Source: a virus. From it: 64,000 bases of DNA. Shown here one piece after another: positions 59,391-64,000 of this stretch. The notes under the pieces are model-generated. The model saw only the letters and a program-made list of their open reading frames with translations, ran no database searches and was not told the origin of the DNA. The stretch is taken from positions 62,001 through 126,000 of the IMG/VR virus record IMGVR_UViG_3300020220_000008; one strand, written 5' to 3'. The number at the start of each line of letters is the position of its first letter. The stretch's first letter is position 1. The position numbers were made by a program, and so were the translations under genes.

Positions 59391-60004
59391 TGAGTAAAGA
59401 ACTAAATAATAACGAAGAACAAGAAATAAACGCTCTTATAAAAATGTTAGAAGATCTAAATTCGAATGATAACGGAACTAGTGAGATTAATTATAATTCC
59501 TTATTTGACACAATTGGTTTAGACTTTCAAGAATTAGAAGATGAAATTAAATCATATGTCCCGAAACTTGACGTAAGTTATAAAAAATCAAATGAAAATA
59601 CGATTGATCCAAAATATGTTTATGAGTCAGATTCTGGTTTTGATTTATATAGTGTTGAAGATAAGTGGATTCATCCTTTTGATAGGATCCTTATTCCTAC
59701 GGGTCTTCATATTGATATACCTGATGGATACGAGATTCAAGTAAGATCTAAAAGTGGTTTAGCACTTAAACAGGGTTTAATGGTTTTGAATTCACCAGGA
59801 ACTGTAGATCAAGGATATTTAGGAGAAATACAAGTTATACTTTTCAATACCACAAATCAAAAAGTTAAAATCGAAAAAGGTCAAAAAATTGCTCAAGCGG
59901 TTTTATGTCCTGTGGTGTCGGGCAAATGGGTAAACCTAATTTCAAAAAATAAATTAGAAAATAAAGACCGAAATAATAATGGTTTTGGGTCAACTGGTTT
60001 ATGA
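59390..60004 (+). CDS. dut: Trimeric dUTPase with N-terminal extension
   Basis: It hydrolyses dUTP to dUMP, limiting uracil in phage DNA and supplying dTMP synthesis. All five motifs are present: I DSGFDLYS, II RSKSGLA, III SPGTVDQGYLGEIQVILFN, IV GQKIAQAVLCPV and V NNNGFGSTG. The catalytic core starts near residue 62; before it is an acidic helical extension (NNNEEQEINALIKMLEDLNS) not typical of the family, giving 204 residues rather than about 150. Its ATG overlaps the exonuclease stop and its end overlaps the next glycosyltransferase by 4 nt, so nucleotide-metabolism and sugar genes share one operon. Confidence 0.93.
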   Translation: MSKELNNNEEQEINALIKMLEDLNSNDNGTSEINYNSLFDTIGLDFQELEDEIKSYVPKLDVSYKKSNENTIDPKYVYESDSGFDLYSVEDKWIHPFDRILIPTGLHIDIPDGYEIQVRSKSGLALKQGLMVLNSPGTVDQGYLGEIQVILFNTTNQKVKIEKGQKIAQAVLCPVVSGKWVNLISKNKLENKDRNNNGFGSTGL

Positions 60005-61380
60005 TTACAATAGGATTTAGTACAAAAACACCGAAACCAAATTTTATACAACAAATCAAAGAAACTTGTGGTATTGATGACGCCGAGATCATAGAAAAAA
60101 TAAATAATGGTGAAAAATCATTATCGGTTGTTTATAATGAAATATTAAATGAAAGTTCCAATAACATTGTTATATTATGCCATGACGACATTATTTTTGA
60201 AAAAAAATATTGGGCAAAACGTGTGATTGAGCATTTCCAAAAAAGACCAGAGTATGGTATTTTGGGTGTTGCAGGTACAAGGTATTACCCTGAATCAGGT
60301 ATGTGGTGGGAAGTATCATCTGAAATGATAGGTCAAGTTTATCACCAACACAACGGTAAAAAATGGTTATCAAAGTATAGCGAACCATTTGGTAATAAAG
60401 TTTTACAATCGGTTATTGTTGACGGTGTTTTCATGATGATACAAAAAGATAAAATATCCAAACAGTTCAATGAAAATGTTCAGGGATTCCATTTTTACGA
60501 TACTACGTTTACATTCGAAAATCATTTAGAGGGTGTTAAGGTTGGTGTAATATCTAATATTCCAATAACACACTTATCAATTGGTCAAACTAACCGACAG
60601 TGGGAAGAAAACAGAATTAAATTTATAGACACATTTAAATATAAATTACCTCAAATAATTGGTACTGATTTACCTACGTTTACACATGACTCAAAACAAC
60701 CTTTAGTTTCTGTAATTATGCCGATCCATAATTACGGTAACATGTTTCAAAAATCATTAGAGTCAGTATTCAATTCGACTTATAAAAATATTGAGTTAGT
60801 AATTGTGAATGATGGGTCTAACAACCAATATATTCTTAATAAACTTGAGAGTTTATCAAATCACCCAAACATTAAAATTATACATCAAAAAAATGCCGGT
60901 CCTTCTTCAGCAAGGAATACTGGTATTAAAAATTCTACTGGTGAGTATATTTTACCTTTAGATTCTGATGACATGATATCACCAGAATATATCCAAACTT
61001 GTGTTAATTTAATTGAAAAAAATAATAAATTGAGTCCGGTGTATTGTGATACAAACCATGTTGGTCAAATGAACGGGGTTGAGAAGAGACCTGAATGGTC
61101 TAAAGAACGTTTAATACAAGGGCCATTCATTGTTAATTGTTCTATGTTTACTAAAGAAGCCTTCAGCAAATGTGGTGGTTATGACGAAAATATGAAAGGT
61201 TGGGAAGATTATGACTTATGGGTACGAATGATGAAATCAGGATATGTAGGTAAAAGAATACCAAAACCATTATTCACTTATTTTCATCACGAAAAGGATG
61301 GAACTGTATCTACCGAAGCTAATAAAAATAGTCAAGAACTTTATGACTATATTATGAAAAAAAATAATTTACAAAATTAA
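60001..61380 (+). CDS. Double-domain GT2-like glycosyltransferase
   Basis: A 459-residue protein. Residues 1-215 resemble the GT2-like family with IVILCHDDIIFEKKYWAKRV near 58-77 and GILGVAGTRYYPESGMWW near 85-102, ending with THLSIGQTNRQWEENR. Residues about 228-459 are a standard GT2 domain: PLVSVIMPIHNYGNMFQKSL, ELVIVNDGSNNQY, NAGPSSARNTGIKNSTGEYI and ILPLDSDDMISPEY with the DSDD metal motif. Two transferase domains in one chain suggest sequential sugar additions. Start and end are tightly coupled to the neighbours (ATGA overlap with dUTPase; 6-nt gap to GT25). Confidence 0.82.
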   Translation: MITIGFSTKTPKPNFIQQIKETCGIDDAEIIEKINNGEKSLSVVYNEILNESSNNIVILCHDDIIFEKKYWAKRVIEHFQKRPEYGILGVAGTRYYPESGMWWEVSSEMIGQVYHQHNGKKWLSKYSEPFGNKVLQSVIVDGVFMMIQKDKISKQFNENVQGFHFYDTTFTFENHLEGVKVGVISNIPITHLSIGQTNRQWEENRIKFIDTFKYKLPQIIGTDLPTFTHDSKQPLVSVIMPIHNYGNMFQKSLESVFNSTYKNIELVIVNDGSNNQYILNKLESLSNHPNIKIIHQKNAGPSSARNTGIKNSTGEYILPLDSDDMISPEYIQTCVNLIEKNNKLSPVYCDTNHVGQMNGVEKRPEWSKERLIQGPFIVNCSMFTKEAFSKCGGYDENMKGWEDYDLWVRMMKSGYVGKRIPKPLFTYFHHEKDGTVSTEANKNSQELYDYIMKKNNLQN

Positions 61381-61386
61381 AATAAT

Positions 61387-62010
61387 ATGACACTTAACGA
61401 TTTAACAGACTCAATTTACGTTATAAATCTGAAAGAAAGAACTGACAGAAAAGAACACATTTTAAATCAATTAGAAAAAATAGGATGCAAAGATTATATT
61501 TTATTTGAGGGTGTTAACGGTAAAAAAATTGAGAATCCCACAAAAATGCCTTCAGGTATGTTTGGTTTAATTAAGACTTATATAAACATGTATAATGATT
61601 GGAAAAAAACACCTAAAGATAGTATTCTAATTATTGAGGATGATTGTATCTTCGTTGACGATTTTAATGAAAAATTAAAGGAGTATATGGATCATGTTCC
61701 TGAAAACTGGGACATGTTGTATTTTGGGGCAAATCACAATTATCATGTCGGTGAAAAAACAGAAGTTGTTAATGAAAAATGTATCAAACTTAATAAGAGT
61801 TTTTCGGCACATTGTGTTATACTAAAATCTTATGTGTTTGAGGAATTGATGTTTGCACTACAAACATATTCAATTGAGAATGATGTAATGATGGCAAACC
61901 TCCAAAGAAAATATAAGGCGTATTCAAGTGTTCCAGGTTTAACTTCACAAATTGTTAGTTTTTCTGATATACAAAATCAAGTAATGGATTATAATTGGTT
62001 GATAAAATGA
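61387..62010 (+). CDS. Glycosyltransferase family 25 (LPS/galactosyltransferase type)
   Basis: A 207-residue protein with the GT25 opening IYVINLKERTDRKEHILNQL at residues 10-29, a middle DSILIIEDDCIFVDDFNEKL near 78-97 with the EDD metal motif, and NWDMLYFGANHNYHVGE near 107-123. GT25 members transfer hexoses to LPS or, in the collagen galactosyltransferase branch, to hydroxylysine of collagen. The latter is intriguing given the collagen-like fibre, but the phage triplets have no Lys, so that reaction is not implied. It overlaps the fucosyltransferase gene by 4 nt (ATGA). Confidence 0.8.
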   Translation: MTLNDLTDSIYVINLKERTDRKEHILNQLEKIGCKDYILFEGVNGKKIENPTKMPSGMFGLIKTYINMYNDWKKTPKDSILIIEDDCIFVDDFNEKLKEYMDHVPENWDMLYFGANHNYHVGEKTEVVNEKCIKLNKSFSAHCVILKSYVFEELMFALQTYSIENDVMMANLQRKYKAYSSVPGLTSQIVSFSDIQNQVMDYNWLIK

Positions 62011-62819
62011 TTGTAACTTCGTATTTGATGGGTGGGTTAGGAAATCAAATGTTCCAAATCGCCAAAGCAAAAACGGAAGGATTTAAAAATAACATTGATG
62101 TAGTTTTTAGACCTATTTCATTTATTCCTATGGAGGGAAATCAACCAACAAAATATATGAATAACATTTTTAGGAATTTAAAATTTGATAACATTACAGA
62201 ACCACTAATAAGAATATCAGAACCATCTTGGTCGTATAATAAAATTGAACCGTTGTATCATACGTCCACTGAGTTTTTTGGTTACTTTCAAAGTAGTAAA
62301 AATTTTGGGGATTTTAAAAATCAAATTAAAAGTTTATTCCAACCAACTGAAGAGTTTATAAATAAAATAAAAAAATTATATCCTTTTGTTTTCAAAAATA
62401 ACTCAATATCCATTCATGTTCGTAGGGGTGATTACTTAGGTGTTAGTGATATTTTACCTGTGGTTGATAAATCATATTTAAATGAGTGTCTTAGTCTAAT
62501 TGATAAAAAAGGTTATATTTTTATATTCTCTAATGACAAAGATTGGGTCGAGAAGAATCTAAATTACCCCAATTCAACCATTGTTAATAAATTAGATGAT
62601 TATGAAGAATTATGGATGATGAGTTTATGTAATCATAATATTATGTCTAATTCTTCATTTTCTTGGTGGGGATCTTATCTTAATTTAAATCACAATAAAA
62701 AAGTATTTGTACCATCAATTTGGTTTGGGCCTAGAGGGGAAAAACACTACCAAGATATATACGAAAATAAATGGATAAAAATAAATGTTAAATATGAAAA
62801 CGGAAAACTCATTGTCTAA
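62007..62819 (+). CDS. Fucosyltransferase-like protein, GT11
   Basis: A 270-residue protein from the ATG at 62007. GT11 signatures: GGLGNQMFQIAKAKTE near residues 9-24, the HxRRGDY GDP-fucose motif in SIHVRRGDYLGVSD near 135-148, FIFSNDKDWVEKNL near 173-186 and HNIMSNSSFSWWGSYLN near 210-226. GT11 enzymes make alpha-1,2-fucosyl linkages from GDP-fucose. No GDP-fucose synthesis genes are seen here, so the donor would come from the host or from elsewhere in the genome. The following methyltransferase overlaps it by 35 nt. Confidence 0.88.
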   Translation: MIVTSYLMGGLGNQMFQIAKAKTEGFKNNIDVVFRPISFIPMEGNQPTKYMNNIFRNLKFDNITEPLIRISEPSWSYNKIEPLYHTSTEFFGYFQSSKNFGDFKNQIKSLFQPTEEFINKIKKLYPFVFKNNSISIHVRRGDYLGVSDILPVVDKSYLNECLSLIDKKGYIFIFSNDKDWVEKNLNYPNSTIVNKLDDYEELWMMSLCNHNIMSNSSFSWWGSYLNLNHNKKVFVPSIWFGPRGEKHYQDIYENKWIKINVKYENGKLIV

Positions 62820-63570
62820 TACATCAATCTCTGACGAAAACAACTTTAAAAACATATGTAAATTTGCATGTGAAGATAATTATATTTTTAATAATTTTAA
62901 ATCTAACCCTTCATTTAATCAGATATTAGAACACACAACATATGAACAAGGAGTTGGGTATATAAACGAAATAGAAAAATTAACAAAGATAGATATGTCG
63001 TTAATTGAAAAATTTAAAACTAACGATATACAAGGTAACCCAAAACAGTTTTGGTATAAAGAACCTTATGGTAATGTATCCCCATCAACATTAAGGTATA
63101 TTAAGGTTTTAAACGATTTAATCACATTATTCGGTAACCTTGACGATATGTCAATTGTGGAAATAGGTGTGGGTTACGGAGGACAATCAAAAATTATACA
63201 AGATCATTTTAATATAAAAGAATATAACTTTGTTGATTTACCTGAAGTTTTGGGACTCACAAAAAAATATTTAGATATGTACGATTACAAAAATCTTAAT
63301 TTTTTAAATTTTAATAATCTACCAAATAAAAAATACGATTTGATAATATCAAATTATGCTATTACTGAGTGTAGTAAAGAAATGCAAGACATTTACATCG
63401 AAAAGATAATTTATAATTCAAAGCATTGTTATATCACCGGAAACGATATTGGTGATCATTTTAATTTAAAAAATTACAATAAAGATGAGTGGGGTAAAAA
63501 AATACCTAACTCAATTTTTACAGAAGAAAAACCATTAACTCACCATAAAAACTATATATTATATTTTTAA
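62785..63570 (+). CDS. Putative sugar O-methyltransferase
   Basis: A 261-residue protein; ATG at 62785, with a second in-frame ATG at 62794 equally possible. The N-terminal region (NPKQFWYKEPYGNVSPSTLR near 88-107) and a Rossmann SAM-binding core (MSIVEIGVGYGGQSKIIQDH near 126-145, YNFVDLPEVLGLTKKYL near 152-168, YDLIISNYAITECSKEMQD near 186-204) match the family annotated as putative sugar O-methyltransferases. It probably caps or modifies the glycan made by the adjacent transferases. It overlaps the GT11 gene, so it is co-translated. Confidence 0.75.
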   Translation: MLNMKTENSLSNTSISDENNFKNICKFACEDNYIFNNFKSNPSFNQILEHTTYEQGVGYINEIEKLTKIDMSLIEKFKTNDIQGNPKQFWYKEPYGNVSPSTLRYIKVLNDLITLFGNLDDMSIVEIGVGYGGQSKIIQDHFNIKEYNFVDLPEVLGLTKKYLDMYDYKNLNFLNFNNLPNKKYDLIISNYAITECSKEMQDIYIEKIIYNSKHCYITGNDIGDHFNLKNYNKDEWGKKIPNSIFTEEKPLTHHKNYILYF

Positions 63571-63573
63571 ATT

Positions 63574-64000
63574 ATGGATATTTTTAATATGAAAAGTCAA
63601 ATTTTTCTACACAATGGGTCATCAACTGTTAACCAAACACCGAAGTATTTTAAATGGGATTTTTTTAATGGTACAGGTGAGTATGATTTCTATATCGATG
63701 GTGGGATTATTAATGGTATTAATAATAGATTAGACGGTAATAAAAAAGTTTTATGGACACTAGAATCACCGTACTTTAATAATGGGGTTTTTGATTATAT
63801 AAAAAATAATTTAAAATTAGTTTTAGACGTTTTTGATTATATTTTCACATATAATGAGGAGTTATTATCGCTTAGTCAAAAGTTTTATTTTGTACCCGCA
63901 ATGGGGTCATGGATAAAAGAGCCTATGATGTGTGATAAAAAAAAATTAGTATCAATGGTAACGTCAAATAAAACTTTTACAGAGCAACAAAAACTTAGGT
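63574..64000 (+). CDS. Partial gene, GT10 fucosyltransferase-like N-terminal part
   Basis: The frame is open from ATG 63574 to the window edge, about 142 codons. The N-terminal half contains PKYFKWDFFNGTGEYDFYID, then KKVLWTLESPYFNNGVFDYI near 62-81, then FDYIFTYNEELLSLSQKFYF near 91-110, and VSMVTSNKTFTEQQKLR at the edge. This order, with a strand stating the distant fibre or 'E-S-P' loop and a later K-x-x-x-V-S-x-V-x-S-N-K motif, resembles GT10/alpha-1,3-fucosyltransferase-like phage proteins. It starts 3 nt after the methyltransferase stop. The catalytic C-terminus is outside the window, so the family is provisional. Confidence 0.55.
   Translation, partial: MDIFNMKSQIFLHNGSSTVNQTPKYFKWDFFNGTGEYDFYIDGGIINGINNRLDGNKKVLWTLESPYFNNGVFDYIKNNLKLVLDVFDYIFTYNEELLSLSQKFYFVPAMGSWIKEPMMCDKKKLVSMVTSNKTFTEQQKLR

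Noticed and set aside
61387-62010. GT25 as a collagen hydroxylysine galactosyltransferase acting on the fibre
   Set aside because: The fibre triplets contain no lysine, so this specific reaction is not possible on the repeats. GT25 is also common in LPS synthesis.
1-64000. tRNA genes
   Set aside because: No cloverleaf with a T-loop consensus was noticed in the intergenic gaps, which are nearly all under 200 nt. A dedicated scan could not be run.

Overview
The window is part of the genome of a large T4-like contractile-tailed phage (Caudoviricetes, myovirus morphology). It is AT-rich, gene-dense and carries both strands in blocks. Recognisable T4-type genes are the ssDNA-binding protein gp32, family-B DNA polymerase gp43, tail sheath gp18, tail tube gp19, a gp26-like baseplate/tail chaperone, a tape-measure protein, a LysM gp53-like wedge protein and neck/tail-completion proteins like gp13, gp14 and gp15. 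Almost no start codon has a Shine-Dalgarno sequence. Many structural genes instead have an AT-rich TATTTAT box just upstream of the ATG. With the low GC, this fits a host that does not rely on SD initiation, such as Bacteroidota, but the host is an inference.

Layout. 1-2232 (minus): a replication/recombination edge (partial gene, gp32) and small unknowns. 2254-24346 (minus): the tail module, transcribed from the neck proteins through sheath, HAD-like protein, tube, gp26-like/overlapping frame, tape measure and two giant baseplate proteins. 24404-30998 (plus): a SNF2/UvsW-like helicase interrupted by an intein, a metalloprotease-superoxide dismutase fusion, a gp13-like neck protein and a small unknown. 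30969-33788 (minus): DNA polymerase. 33873-39826 (minus): two paralogous Thr/Pro-rich 'mucin-like' proteins, three glycosyltransferase (GT) genes including a GT60-type polypeptide GlcNAc-transferase homologue, and a small protein. 39858-40167: two gene remnants. 40242-47312 (plus): a 1750-aa collagen-like Gly-Ser/Thr/Asn fibre and four small downstream genes. 47313-51869: a giant GT4 / autotransporter-heptosyltransferase / FkbM-methyltransferase fusion, a GT9 gene and a broken paralogue. 51963-54572 (minus): Pro-Thr-linker structural proteins. 54626-57272 (plus): five unknowns closed by a terminator. 57448-64000 (plus): more glycosyltransferases (GT4, GT2, GT25, GT11, GT10-like) and a sugar methyltransferase, with a DEDDy exonuclease and dUTPase embedded.

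The main theme is surface glycobiology. Thr/Ser-rich virion proteins (collagen-like fibre, Pro-Thr and poly-Thr linkers, even a Pro-Thr insert in the sheath) sit among about ten sugar-transfer or sugar-modifying genes. Two of these genes resemble families that glycosylate protein Ser, Thr or hydroxyproline. The working hypothesis is a phage-encoded O-glycosylation system that decorates the virion or its fibres. No tRNA, CRISPR array, insertion sequence, terminase, portal or major capsid gene was recognised in this window.
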